Shown: positions 21,099-32,028 of the stretch, one piece after another | Position numbering within the stretch: the stretch's first letter is position 1 | How the letters are laid out: each line of letters begins with the position of its first letter | DNA from: Clarkia xantiana subsp. parviflora | Lineage: Eukaryota > Streptophyta > Magnoliopsida > Myrtales > Onagraceae | Length of the DNA stretch: 64,000 nucleotides | Direction of reading: 5' to 3' | Assembly: GCA_036873135.1 (NCBI GenBank) | Contig: JAPTYO010000015.1 | Span: 6,286,395-6,350,394, forward strand | Position numbers and translations under genes: made by a program | The notes under the pieces: model-generated | What the model was told of the DNA's origin: nothing | Seen by the model: the letters and a program-made list of their open reading frames with translations, nothing else | Databases searched by the model: none

Positions 21099-21148
21099 TC
21101 TATTATTTTTAAAAGGTAACGATTCGTGTAAGTGGATATAATATTTTG
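18595..21148. other. AT-rich non-coding DNA with Helitron-like ends
   Basis: No gene is seen. A plus-strand Helitron-like end lies at 19597-19625. A minus-strand one starts at 20892: on the minus strand a hairpin ctgcgcaacgcgcag is followed by gtcagccacctag and T. (TA)n repeats occur at about 19182-19201 and 21040-21094. The whole stretch recurs at 36236-38766. Confidence 0.55.
21040..21094. repeat. (TA)n microsatellite
   Basis: About 27 TA units. The duplicate at 38681-38711 is shorter. Confidence 0.9.
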
Positions 21149-21274
21149 TGATGGACATACGCGTGATCCGGGCTCGGTTTTAATTATTCGGACCTCATAC
21201 ACGTACGGGACTCACCGCAAAAGCCCAATTTCAAGCTAACCGGGGAAAACCGGGCAAGTTCGAACTTGCCCGGC

Positions 21275-21482
21275 ATCCCCGGGGGGCTTACCCGGAAATT
21301 TCCGGGTAAGTCTAGCTTACCCGGAATTTCCGGGTAAGCTTAGCTTACCCGGAAATTCCGGGTAAGTCCCAGCTTACCCAGAATTCCCGGGTAAGCTAAG
21401 CTTACCCGGAATTCCGGGTAAGCCTAAGCTTACCCGGAATTCCGGGTAGGCCTAGGCTTACCCGGAATTCCGGATAAGCTCC
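21275..21482. repeat. U3 palindrome array in the LTR of element C
   Basis: Seven tandem units of 28-29 bp, each a palindrome of the type gcttacccggaattccgg then gtaagc. The sequence differs from the A/B palindromes, but the position (U3, upstream of TATA) and plan are the same. Confidence 0.8.
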
Positions 21483-21713
21483 ACACCCGGGGGGTGTCGC
21501 GCACACCCCCCATTTTACCTCGGACGCATACGGAGACCCGATTTTTACACTAACTCCTATATGTCCGAGACCTTTGTTTCAGCCGCGCGCGCGTCCCGTT
21601 CATGACAGCCGCCTGAGACGCGCGTCAGAGCCCTTTTCCCAAAGCTTACCCCTGCATCCCGGTTCACATTTCCACATTGAACCGGGTCAAAACCGGTTTA
21701 CGGTCCAAGGTTG

Positions 21714-21723
21714 CCTATAAATA
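21714..21723 (+). promoter_or_regulatory. LTR TATA box, element C
   Basis: cctataaata, followed by agccacc, in the LTR about 360 bp before its 3' edge. Confidence 0.6.
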
Positions 21724-22076
21724 GCCACCTTGGGGGTAAACATTTTCAATTCATTCCAAAATCACTTTGGGCAAGCTCGGGAAAAAGCTCTGACTTCTCT
21801 CTAAAAACCCTCTCTTTCTCTCTCTAGAAAACTACTGATGTTGATCGTCGGAGTGAGCACGCCAAGCACCCCCCCCCCTCTCCACGGGAACTGCTTGGTA
21901 ACGCTCCTTTGCAGGTGCCGACGGATGATCTGCTAGAGAGCCGGAAAGACTTGCCCTCATTTGGAAGACGGAGCTAACGTCCGCGCACGACATCAGAAGG
22001 CGGATTTAGCTCGCACCTAACCTGAAGACCCCGACAAGTTATCCAGCGGACAGCCCGCAATAACTCGGTCGAAACA

Positions 22077-22114
22077 CTTGGCGCCGTCTGCGGATCACCC
22101 ACAGAACCAACAGC
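22077..22114 (+). other. Leader and primer-binding site of element C
   Basis: c then ttggcgccgtctgcgg at 22078-22093 directly after the LTR. The gag ATG follows at 22115. Confidence 0.8.
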
Positions 22115-24627
22115 ATGGCAAGCAACGAGCAGCCACCGCCGACTAAGACGAAGAGAAGAGGACCAGGACGTCCAAGGAAAACTCCGGCTCCAGAGTCAAG
22201 CATGAGACCTCCTCCGCAGAGAGCTCCCCCGCAGAGCCAAGGCGAGGCCTCAGTCGCCTCGTCTATGCCGACTAGAAGCGTACACTCTCGGAGTAACGCG
22301 CAAGGGGGCACACAGCAAACCAACGCTCCTCCAGGTTTTGCCCACCAAACCTTCAATACGCAGGAGCAACCATACGGAATGCCAAACGCGGGAGCATACA
22401 ACCAAGCACCAGGGGCACAGACTGCACCCACAGTCACCCCGGAAATGATGGCAGCACTCGAACAGCTGCTTCATCTAAGAGAAGCCCTGCGCAACCAAGG
22501 ATACGGGGCGCCACCGCCCCTCCCGCGCAACAAGCAAATATGCCCCCGCCACCAAGGCAAGCGCCTCCGATGAATGCACCTCAGCAGAGAGGCCCTACAA
22601 TCTCAAAAACCCCGACTTTCCACGGGAATGCACAGCAGAGCAGGCAGTTCCCCCAGCAGTGGACAAGACAGGAGCTTTCGCACTCACAAACACCCTACCA
22701 AGCAGGGCCATACAGTGAAGGAGCCTGGAGGCAGCCGTCCCAGACATTCCAGGGATATCAAGGTGGGTATTCTCAGTATAACCCGACGCAGGCGCAATTT
22801 CCCCAACAAGGCGCAAGTATGGGACAAGAAGCATACCCCCAAAATCAGGATAACCCAATCACCGGGTTGACGGAGGAGATGCTCGAAAAGCTGATTGAAA
22901 AGAAGATAAAAGAAAGGAAAATGAGAGGGATGAACACTTTGGTGGACACCACATCCCACCCTTTCACTGACGAACTGGTGTACAGTCGCGTCCCAGACGC
23001 ACTGTATAATCTAAGACCAGAAAAGTACCGAGGCAAGGGAGATCCAATAGAGCATGTGCAGCAGCATGAAGTAATGCTTTTGGGAAGGACAGACAACCCT
23101 CACCACATAGCCATGACGTTCCCCCAAACGTTAGGCGGACCAGCCGCACACTGGCTTTTCTCCCTGCCAAAGAAAAGCATAGACTCGTGGCAGTCCCTCA
23201 AGGAAAAGTTCATCCAACGTTACATGGGAGAACGTTCGATTATCAAAGGATCAAATGCCTTGGATGACGTCAAGCAAGAGTGGAATGAGTCCCTCGCAAG
23301 CTACTACATCCGATTTAATCAAAACATCTCGGAAATCCAAACGAACATCGCAGAGACAGAAATCATCCATGCCTTTGTCAGAAACCTGGGTAGGCACGGG
23401 TACGACTTAGGCCAAAAGCTTTCTACAAGACCTGCGGAAACAATGGAAGAACTCGTGGCAAGAGTTAAAGAGTACATCGATGCTGAGCATTACAAGATGA
23501 CAGCACGGGACAAATGGGGTAAGCCCGGCAACAAGAAAGATGAAAGCAAGCCAGGCCCCCCGAAGCAGAATCAAACCCCCCAACAAAAACAATGGACTCC
23601 GCCCCAGAAAAGAACATTCAACATTGAAGAAGACAAGAATGCAGATGTCAACACCATCGAGCTGATCCCTTTGAATGCTCCCCTAAGCGTCATACTGAAA
23701 GAAATGAAAGAGCAAAACCTCTGGAAAGAGCCATTCGGTTTCAGAAAGGGTCAGCTAGGGAAGGAGCAAGACAAGTGGTGTGAAAGCCACGAAGTCAACG
23801 GCCATGAAACAGACGACTGTAGAAGCCTTAAGTTCCAAATCAATCGAATCATACAAGAAGGCGGACTTAAGCACTACGTCGATCAGGGGGGAAAGATCGA
23901 AAAGGTGAAAAGAAAATTCACGCCAAAGGAAAAAGGAAAGGAGAAGACCACTGACAACCCTCCTCCTAAAAAGAGGGGAGTCATTAATGTCATTCATGGT
24001 GGTCCAGCTGCAGGAGGACAAGTCTCCAACACAAGAGATGTCTACGCTGCGCAGGCAAGCACACTCCCCAAGTATGGAAAAAGAAAGAAACCAGAAGAGG
24101 AGGACCTCGTGATAGGATTCTCGAGAAAAGACATGGCACACATCGTCTACCCACATGATGACGCGTTAGTAATAACGATGGAAATCAACGGGTTCGATGT
24201 CAAAAGAATTCTAGTCGATGGAGGAAGCTCGTCAGACATCCTCCATATTAACGTCCTCGAACAGCTGGGAATGAAAAGAGAAGACCTGAAGCCGGGAAAT
24301 TTCCCGTTAGTAAGCTTTGCTGGAGCTGCTACATACCCACTGGGGATGATCACCCTTCCTACTGTGATAGGAGAGGGATGGAACGCAATGAAAGTCGACA
24401 TCACTTTTGTGATCGTCGAAAGCCTAGGCGCTTACAATGGAATTCTCGGGAGAACAACGATAAACCCCTACGAGATGGTGCCTTCAACGGCACATCAAAA
24501 GCTGAAATACCGCTTAAGGGGAGGAATTGGTGAAGTCTTGGGCGATCAGACAACAGCACGAAAATGCTATGTCAACGCCCTAAGATGCAAGAACCGCCTG
24601 GACATTGCAGTCATTGAAAGGGGATAG
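22115..24627 (+). CDS. Gag-protease polyprotein of element C (frameshifted near 22.51 kb)
   Basis: The first part (from ATG 22115) is basic and Pro/Gln-rich. Its frame runs out at 22573. The second frame (22540-24627, 695 aa counted from its first ATG) continues the same Pro/Gln-rich composition, so a one-base indel near 22505-22515 seems to have split one ORF. In the second frame: capsid-like gag with AHWLFSLPKKSIDSWQSLK, knuckle WCESHEVNGHETDDC near residue 412, IHGG linker, and protease-like VDGGSS near 558 (Gly where Ser/Thr is usual, as in element A). A TAG stop at 24625 ends it, and the frame then reopens into the gag' ORF. It clearly aligns with the first 700 residues or so after the low-complexity region of the element A protein. 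Confidence 0.8.
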
Positions 24628-24663
24628 TGTTCCAAATCTGAAGTCGAAAGGCGATTTGATGAG

Positions 24664-25290
24664 ATGATGAGCAAAGGAGAAAGACTCCCAACACTTCAAA
24701 CCCCAATGCTCCCAAGCATATGGGACATCAAACAAGGAGAGTCAGAATCCATCCAAAACTACTTCAAGAGATTCGCTATTAACGCAACTTCAAGTTTTGC
24801 AGACAAGTCAGCCGTGATCAATGCATTTTTCCTGAACATGAACTCACCCACATTTCTCCTATTTGGACGAACACAAGGGTGGAGAACAACCAAGTCTATG
24901 GCTGACCTAAAGGAGAAGATGGAAACGGCAATCGAAGTCGCAAATGAGCTGGGGTGGTTCAGCCCACCTGCAGAACACGAGGAGGCGCGCGAACAAGAGC
25001 GTGCAAGACAAGACTTGAACAACAACCAAGATGGAGAATATACACCTCTAAACATAGAGGTGGAAGAGTTATTCAAGACCATCCTGAAGGATGTTTTACC
25101 TCTTCCAAGCGAGATCCAAATTGCCTTCCTCGGGAAGAATCCAGAAATGTGGTGCCACTATCACAACAAATGGGGTCACAGCACAAATGGCTGCCCCTCC
25201 CTTCGCAACAAAATCGAGGATCTGATCAAACAAGGAGCTCTGCGCTCCCACATTTCATGCAGGAAGCCAGCTTTATCAAACCGTCACTAA
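24664..25290 (+). CDS. Second gag-type segment (gag') of element C (208 aa)
   Basis: In the same frame as the upstream gag-protease, separated by a single TAG and 12 codons. It contains a capsid-like helix region (DIKQGESESIQNYFKRF, similar to DIKQMPQESISSYFQRF in A), the motif TPLNIEVEELF (TPLTLSIEEIF in A) and a knuckle WCHYHNKWGHSTNGC near residue 162. In element A the matching segment is fused to protease without a stop. It may be expressed by stop readthrough, or C may be a decayed copy. A separate start at 24664 is only the first ATG. Confidence 0.75.
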   Translation: MMSKGERLPTLQTPMLPSIWDIKQGESESIQNYFKRFAINATSSFADKSAVINAFFLNMNSPTFLLFGRTQGWRTTKSMADLKEKMETAIEVANELGWFSPPAEHEEAREQERARQDLNNNQDGEYTPLNIEVEELFKTILKDVLPLPSEIQIAFLGKNPEMWCHYHNKWGHSTNGCPSLRNKIEDLIKQGALRSHISCRKPALSNRH

Positions 25291-25655
25291 GGGAATAACC
25301 CTTCCCTTATGACATGCACATACTCTATCTTTACTTTTCAAATGCTGAGTAGAACATTTAGGATGGGAGATCAGTTGACTCCATCCATGCACGTCCTTTG
25401 TAAATAAACAAGAAAACTAATGAAGTTCACTCCTTGCGTAGGAAAAATCACTGTGTAATGGCAAGCTTCCCCGGTCCAATACCAGGAACAAGCCACATAC
25501 ATCACCAACAAAGGCCCTAACCCTATACGCAGAAAGGGCAACCAACAAGAAAAGCCATCAAAAAGATATCAAAGCAAGACTAAGCGAGGCTCACCATGAC
25601 AAACCAAAACAAAGGACGTTAGACGCATACAAGGAGTTGAAGTATCCTCATAACA
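25291..25655. other. Non-coding spacer of element C
   Basis: No ORF of note. It separates gag' from the hairpin array. Confidence 0.4.
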
Positions 25656-26470
25656 AGGATGTGAACGTACTAATCTATTCACATCCTTGCAAAAAGTCGG
25701 GGGATAAGCGGATCATTGGGAATCCTTCCTCGCAAACAAATGCAAGTGTCGGACGTACTAATCTATCCACACTTCGCAATCATACAAGGATGTGAACGTA
25801 CTAATCTATTCACATCCTTGCAAAAGTCGGGGGATAAGCGGATCATTAGGAATCCGTCCTCGCAAACAAATGCAAGTGTAGGACGTACTAATCTATCCAC
25901 ACTTCGCCATCATACAAGGATGTGAACGTACTAATTTATTCACATCCTTACAAAAAGTCGGGGGATAAGCGGATCATTGGGAATCCGTCCTCGCAAACAA
26001 ATGCAAGTGTAGGACGTACTAATCTATCCACACTTCGCCATCATACAAGGATGTGAACGTACTAATCTATTCACATCCTTGCAAAAAGTCGGGGGATAAG
26101 CGGATCATTGGGAATCCGTCCTCGCAAACAAATGCAAGTGTAGGACGTACTAATCTATCCACACTTCGCCATCATACAAGGATGTGAACGTACTAATCTA
26201 TTCACATCCTTGCAAAAAATCGGGGGATAAACGGATCATTGGGAATCCTCCCTCGCAAACAAATGCAAGTGTCGGACGTACTAATCTGTCCACACTTCGC
26301 CATCGTACAAGGATGTTAACGTACTAATCTATTCACATCCTTGCAAAAGTCGGGGGACAAGCGGATGATTAGGAATCTTCCCTCGCAAACAAAGACAAGG
26401 GTCGGACGTACTAATCTGTCCACACTTAGCCACAGCATCAAATATGTGAATAAACTAGTCTGTTCACATC
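25656..26470. repeat. 131-bp tandem hairpin array of element C
   Basis: About six units of 130-131 bp (starts at 25661, 25792, 25922, 26053, 26184 and about 26314). Each unit has two hairpins that present the same 12-nt loop cgtactaatcta. One has a perfect 12-bp stem (caaggatgtgaa/ttcacatccttg); the other has stem aagtgt-gga/tccacactt with one bulged base. The last unit changes both stem sides (ggac/gtcc). Confidence 0.85.
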
Positions 26471-26858
26471 CTCATAAAGAAAGACAAGCACTTCAACGGG
26501 GATCATCCTCCTTACAAAGCTACGGACGACGGTTTTACCAACTCATCCACAACCGTCACCAACAGAGATGCAGTTCCCTAAGGAAAACCGTCGGATCAAG
26601 AAAATCAACAATTCAATAGAGCAACACTCTTACAAAAAGAGAACAAGTCACTGAGACAACAATAAAGGAAGATGCAAAATAATACTTAGTATTATATCTT
26701 TCTAACATCTCATGTCAGGCATATATATATATAATATAGCAGGACTCAAAAGTAAAGACATCCAGCCAGCTTAAAAGTCAAGCCCAAGATGCAACCCGTC
26801 AAAATCTCACCCATGCAAGGGGAGCAACCATATGTACACATGAAAAAACAAAGAAAGA
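26471..26858. other. Spacer between hairpin array and antisense gene, element C
   Basis: No gene is seen. It would hold the 3' end of the antisense transcript. Confidence 0.4.
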
Positions 26859-29191
26859 TCAACCTGACCCAACGTCAGGAGCGCCAGAACCAAAGACATC
26901 AGTCATAAAAACATCTTGTGCTGGGCCTTTGAAAGCACCCCGGCGATCATCACCAACAGGGACGGACGCCTGTCCCGTCAAACCACTCGTTCCACCACTC
27001 GCTCGGATCCCCGCAATAGCCCCAAGGGCATAGCCAGCATACGGACCAGCACTCTGGAAAGGAAAATCGGGGGCAAGGGAGTGTACCCTCCTGAAGTAAT
27101 CCACAGAGAAGGACTCCATGCGATCATCACGCGCCTTCTCGAGAAGCTTGGGATAATCAGCTGTAGTAGGAAACTCGATCATTCCAAGCTGATCACCCAG
27201 GGCAACATGAGACTCTTTAGTCTCCCTCAGCGCCACAACATGCGCTTCCTCATCAACCTTCTCCTGACGTAGTAGGGCAAACAGCTCCGCCTCCAGCTGA
27301 GACGCATAATCCTGACTCCTCTTGAGATCAGCGGAAGCCTCGGAAGAAGCATCTGAATGTGCGCGCGCCTTCTCCCTCAACACGACAACGTCCTGAGACA
27401 AGTGCTCATGACGATCCTGCAGACCCCTCGTCTCCTCAACAAGCTCAACAACGAAAGAGGAAAGGTTGGTCATCACGGCATTCACCTACAACAACAACAC
27501 AAACACATCATACACAAAGAAGTCAGACAAACATGATAGATCCAACATAAAAGGAAAACAACGTACAGGAGCAAAGCGCGCGAGTGACTCCTCAACACAT
27601 TTCAGCGCAGCCTCAGGATCTCGGGGGCACGTCTTGCGGTCAGCCGGCGGAACAGACCGCTGAACCACACGCACACCAACAGCAGGCGTACTCAAGGAAA
27701 CATCCTTGGGAAAACGGACAGCAGACTGAGAGTACGGAACCCACTCACTCCCAGACACATCCCGATCAGGCCGGCAAATCAAATCAGACTTGCGAAGAGC
27801 CGGAGGAGTAGGGACAACTACACATTAATAGCAAACACATTAGGAGAAGGCAAACCATACTAATACAACAACAAGTCAACCACAGTTACCTGCCATGGGA
27901 GGCACCTCCTCTGAACGCCCGCTCCCCGACCGGGGGACATGCATGGTCGAACCGGCATGCATAGGCCCTTTCCCTTTGTCGCAGGAAGGAGCAAGAGGCA
28001 TGCCGTCAGATGTCAACCTCCTAGGATCGCTCGGGGAGCGGACGTCAGCATCATGCTCCCCGACAGGAACAACTCCCCCCGCCGGCGGAAAGTCCAAGCC
28101 TACAGAGACGACGACAAAGAAACCTTTAGCGTGTCAGCATGCGAAAAACCTCAACGAAACATTTAAAAGGCACAAGTCCCATACCCGGGCCAACAGGAAG
28201 TGTATCGTCTAGGCCGGGAACAATCTGAGAAGACTCGCCTGCAACTCCACCCTGTAAACAGGGGCGTCTGTTAAGAAACCAACCTACAAGAAAACAAGAG
28301 CAGATGTTACAAAACTTCAAAACATACCAACTCCTCCCCCGAAGGACGTACGTGAATGCCCGCCGCGAGCAGCTCGGCGTCAGAAGCACGATAAAGGGGG
28401 CTGTACTCCCCCGCCCGATTCGCCGCATGGATCTTCTTCAAAGCGACCTTATCTCTATCAGAGAACTCCTGAAATCGTGGAACGGGATCGGCATCCAATA
28501 TGTGAGAAGTCGCCCAAGTCGTGCCTGCATCCTTTACAAAAAAGTACTGACACTTCCATTTATTCTGGGAAGTGTCCGACCGTTCGCAGAATCGCGCTTC
28601 AGTATTCCACCCCGCCCGACGCAAACCAAGGGAAGAAAATCCCTTTTCGGTCATATGAGGCCAACGTAAGCTGAAGGTGCACATCCCAGACTCATCTGCC
28701 TTACCCAGGCGGTAGAAGGCTCGAAACAACACTATTGAGTAATCCCAGGAATTCAGATGACATTGCACCCGAAAACACGTCCAAGCCCTAAACCCTGGGG
28801 GGGTAATAGAGACAGGGGAAATCCTATAATATCGACAAAGGCGGACCAAATCCTGACAGTAGGGAAACCGCAGTCCTTCTCGAAACTGTGAAAGGTAGAC
28901 CGCCTCGTACTCAGCTGGAGGAACGGTGGGCCGACCAAATTCAACTCCCTGCACAACATCCCAAGGATACGAGACCTCTAGGCCGGGACACCAGCCCCGG
29001 GTCGAGACGCAGAGGTCAAACTTGGAACGTGGAAGCTTGTTGGGAAAAAATATCTGAGTCTTCTCCAATATCACGCGGTCACCCGACGGTCCCAAGAGTA
29101 CACCACTTCGAGACCCAGAATCGGAATCCATGGTGCTCTCGCCAACCTCACCCTCAAAGTTATCCGAAACAAAAGGATGAGACTTACTCAT
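26859..29191 (-). CDS. Five-exon antisense gene of element C (about 672 aa)
   Basis: It lies on the strand opposite to the element. Exons (minus): 29191-28328, 28251-28185, 28099-27890, 27817-27567 and 27485-26859. All four introns are GT-AG and short (66-85 bp), and the phases fit without a stop, giving 288 codons, then 528 nt in three small exons, then 208 codons. Exon 1 encodes a globular domain with FPNKLPRSKFDLCVSTRGW and HLNSWDYSIVLFRAFYRLG, like the gag-unrelated extra-ORF proteins annotated in plant Tat elements. The middle is low-complexity. The last exon is a long coiled coil (about residues 465-590) ending in VHSLAPDFPFQSAG. Exons 4 and 5 match the shorter antisense gene of element B. 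The role is unknown; proposals for the family (regulation or a trans-acting factor) are unproven. Intact splicing and frame suggest selection. Confidence 0.75.
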
Positions 29192-30477
29192 TATGCGGAG
29201 AAGTGGAAACCGTTTCCTATCAAGAATACTCTAAGTATCAGAATCGGGCGCTTGCAAGCTCGTCAACCAAGCCCTGAAAAAACCATACACCAACTCAATC
29301 AAAAACCAAAGCAACGCATCAACCACACTCATCAAAATCCTTTGCAAGGACATTCAACCCAACGGACCGACTGTCCGCATGCAAACGGCTAGGGACCCTC
29401 CCGCTCGGGAGTCAAAAATCCTTACGCTCATCAAAGGCCTAGGCCACCTACTAATCAAATTTTCATACATTTGTGCAATGTGTCACAGGTATTCAAGCGC
29501 TCTACAAAGCGACAAGTTCAAGAGCCAAAGAAATCAAAGGCATACAAAGTTGGTTATAATTACCAAAATGCCATCCGACCACCTTTAGATCAAATTTCAT
29601 CCTTAAAATGGCTCAAGGCTCCGGGGGCACATACGAGCAGCTCAAACACACTCAAGCAAGCCCCTTACAGGCCACAGAGGGACTTACCCTTCCGCGAACA
29701 ACCCGAAGAACACTCGGGCCGACTAAGCCACTAACGAAGGCAAACTACCAAGCAATCACCTAAGCTCCGGGGGCATGGCTATCCACTCACAAACAATCAA
29801 GGGGGCTTTATCACAATAGGGGACATCATTTCAAGTCACCCGTATCAAGATACAAGGGGTCAAGCTTTTCGCTCGAAAAACTCCGATTTCGAACCTCCGC
29901 GATTCCCCCTCGGTTGGTCGTAACCTAGGGACCTCTTCGCAAAGGGAGTTCGCTATCCCTAACTCTATCTATCTACACTTAGAGCTTAGCCAAAAGAAAA
30001 TTTTGAAAATCAAGCAAAAACTTCACTCATGCATTTTATCAAACACCTACAAGGCACCTTATTGAAATTCAAATGTGCAGCCCTATAGGTCTAATCCACC
30101 TCAAGAAAAGTGAGTGGAGGACGTTACCAATCGATGCTCGACGAAAAGGACTCGAAATCGGATCGAATCGGGCTCAAAATCGAACCAAGAAGAGGTGCAG
30201 CCGCCGCCCGCTCCAGCCGCCGGACCCGCCGCTGCCGCCGCCGCCTCGCCGCCGCTGCGCCGCCCTGACTTCGCCGGTGGTGCTCCTGGTGGTGGCCGGC
30301 CGGAATATGGTCTCCCTAGCACCCTAGAGTGAATTCCCAAAATCCCTACCTTAGCCCCTCCAAAACTCTCACCTCAACCAATTCAAAAGTTGATAGTTTT
30401 ATAAACTATCATGGAGGAGAAGGGACTACACAACATAGTAAGTACCATACATCAAGGAGGTACATTCCTATCCACCA
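29192..30477. other. Unassigned sequence between antisense gene and duplication joint
   Basis: Probably the 3' part of element C, upstream of its missing 3' LTR and containing the promoter of the antisense gene, but no landmark proves this. 30195-30300 is a GC-rich (ccg) run. A palindrome gatagttttataaactatc lies at about 30393-30411. Short ORFs here look incidental. Confidence 0.4.
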
Positions 30478-31977
30478 TTCACCCATTTGGTTTCTTTGCT
30501 GTGGCGGACGCCATTCCTGCTGCCTTGCGTGCTGCGGTGCCTGGGGTGGCTTGCCTTTGTTTGGCTTTTGGTTGTCCTCCTTGGCTGCCTGGATTTTGGC
30601 CTTCTTGCTTGCTCTGTGCCTCTCAAGGTCAATATGCGTTTTAACTCTTCCTGCAAGCTCCTCCAAGATGCTTGCTGGCTTTTTGGCCATCTTTTCAGCC
30701 AATGTTGACCCAAAGCGACCTAAGTTTCTGATGAAGGCTCGTATTATCTCCCCTTCAGTAATGTCTCCCTGAATGTCTGCAATATTCTGGTTGAACCTAG
30801 TATAGTAGCTGGCCAGGGATTCATCGTATTCTTGTTTTACGTCATCAATGGAGCCTGTTCCCTTGAGGAGTTTCCTCTCCCCTAGGTATCTCTGCAGAAA
30901 CTTAGCTTTTAGCTGCTCCCATGAGTGGATGCTCTCAGAGGGCAGGCTGAAGAACCAATGTGAGGCCACCCCTGATAGGGTGTTTGGGAAAAGGAGTGCC
31001 TTGTATCTTTCATCAGTTGTCCTCCCGAATAGAGAGGCCTCATGCTGTTGGATATGCTCTAGGGGGTCTCCCTTCCCATTGTACTTTGCAATTTGCACAG
31101 TGTGCAGGGAGTCTGGCACCCTGTTCATCTCCAGCTCCCTTGTGAAAGGGTGGTTCGTCTTGTCACTTAGACAATGCAGGCTGGGTTTCTTTGACTCATT
31201 CAATTTCCGGGTTATCATGGCTTCTATCTCCTCCGGGGTGATCATCACCTGTGCCGGAGTATAATCCCTCTGATATCCATTGTAGTTGTAGACTGGGCTT
31301 ACTGGGTTCCCTTGTCCCTGCTGGTATGGACTGTAGGTGTACTCTTGATACGCCTGCTGGGGTGCTTCATAGAAGTCCTGCCTCCTTGGAGGTCTTGCTT
31401 GTCTTTCCTCCCCAAGCGGGGTGTAAGCCCTGTTGTTCTGCTGTTGCCTAGGAGGCACGAATTGTTGCCTTCCCTCTGGGGGTGGCTCCTGGTAATATCT
31501 TCTTTGCTCCTCTCGCTGCCCTGCTCGAGGGTGCGAGTAGTGCTCTTCTGTCGGGATCTGCTCCTCCTCATGAGCTTCAGTGTAAGTCCCTTGGGTGTAT
31601 GCCGGCCTTGCATATGCTGTGTGGGCGCGGTTATCATCTCTTTGTGCCGGCATCCCATATGGGTACCTTTGAGGTTGCTCCTCATAATAGTATCCCTCAG
31701 GGGGTGCCGTGTTGTGGGAAGGCACTCCCTGTTGTCCTCTTGCTCTCTGTGGCCTTCTTGTCCGGGGGGTGGAGGCTGTGGAGGACTCAGCCCCAGCTGG
31801 GCGTGAAGGTCCTCCCTCCTGGTTGTTCTATTGTTGAGGAGGCTGTGGTATTTCTTGGGGCTCTGGATGCATTGGTTGCTTCCCAGGGTTAGGCTGCCTC
31901 CCTGGGGGTATGGGTTCTCTCCTCCGCCCATTGCCCCCGGGTGGGCGTTGGTGCCTAGACACCCTGCTGTTCGTCAT
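30478..31977 (-). pseudogene. Truncated, stop-containing copy of the element A gag ORF
   Basis: Same start (ATG at 31977) and N-terminal sequence as the element A gag. A CAG-to-TAG change at 31830-31828 stops it near residue 50. An internal ATG reopens a 438-codon frame (31725 down to 30409) through the capsid-like domain. Homology stops at 30478, before the knuckle and protease-like regions; the last residues come from unrelated sequence across the joint. It cannot make the full protein. Confidence 0.85.
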
Positions 31978-32028
31978 AGCTCGTGTAATTGCCAGGCTTT
32001 CTGTCCGAAGCCTACAGACGGCGCCAAG

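Larger units (their letters stand above)
21149..22076 (+). mobile_element. 5' LTR of element C (928 bp)
   Basis: TG at 21149 to CA at 22076 (gaaaca), followed by C and the primer-binding site. The U3 start resembles the 187-bp extra end of the element A LTR. A TATA box lies at 21714-21723. Confidence 0.8.
21149..30477 (+). mobile_element. Element C: gag-only Tat/Ogre-like Ty3/gypsy retrotransposon, 3' end missing
   Basis: A plus-strand element starting tgatggacatacgcg at 21149. The flank ttttg at 21144-21148 is single in the unoccupied site at 38762-38766, so the left end is exact. It contains a 928-bp LTR, a primer-binding site, gag-protease ORFs, an in-frame gag' ORF, a tandem hairpin array and a five-exon antisense gene. 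No second LTR is found before the sequence switches to a copy of element A at 30478. The right part has therefore been lost by rearrangement or by an assembly join; the border given is the join, not a real terminus. There is no RT or integrase. Confidence 0.8.

Noticed and set aside
25656..26470. CRISPR-like alternation of repeats and spacers
   Set aside because: The 131-bp units are repeated whole, without unique spacers, and the context is a plant retrotransposon.
30073..30340. Overlapping ORFs in the ccg-rich stretch
   Set aside because: Low-complexity Pro/Ala translation in several frames; no gene evidence.
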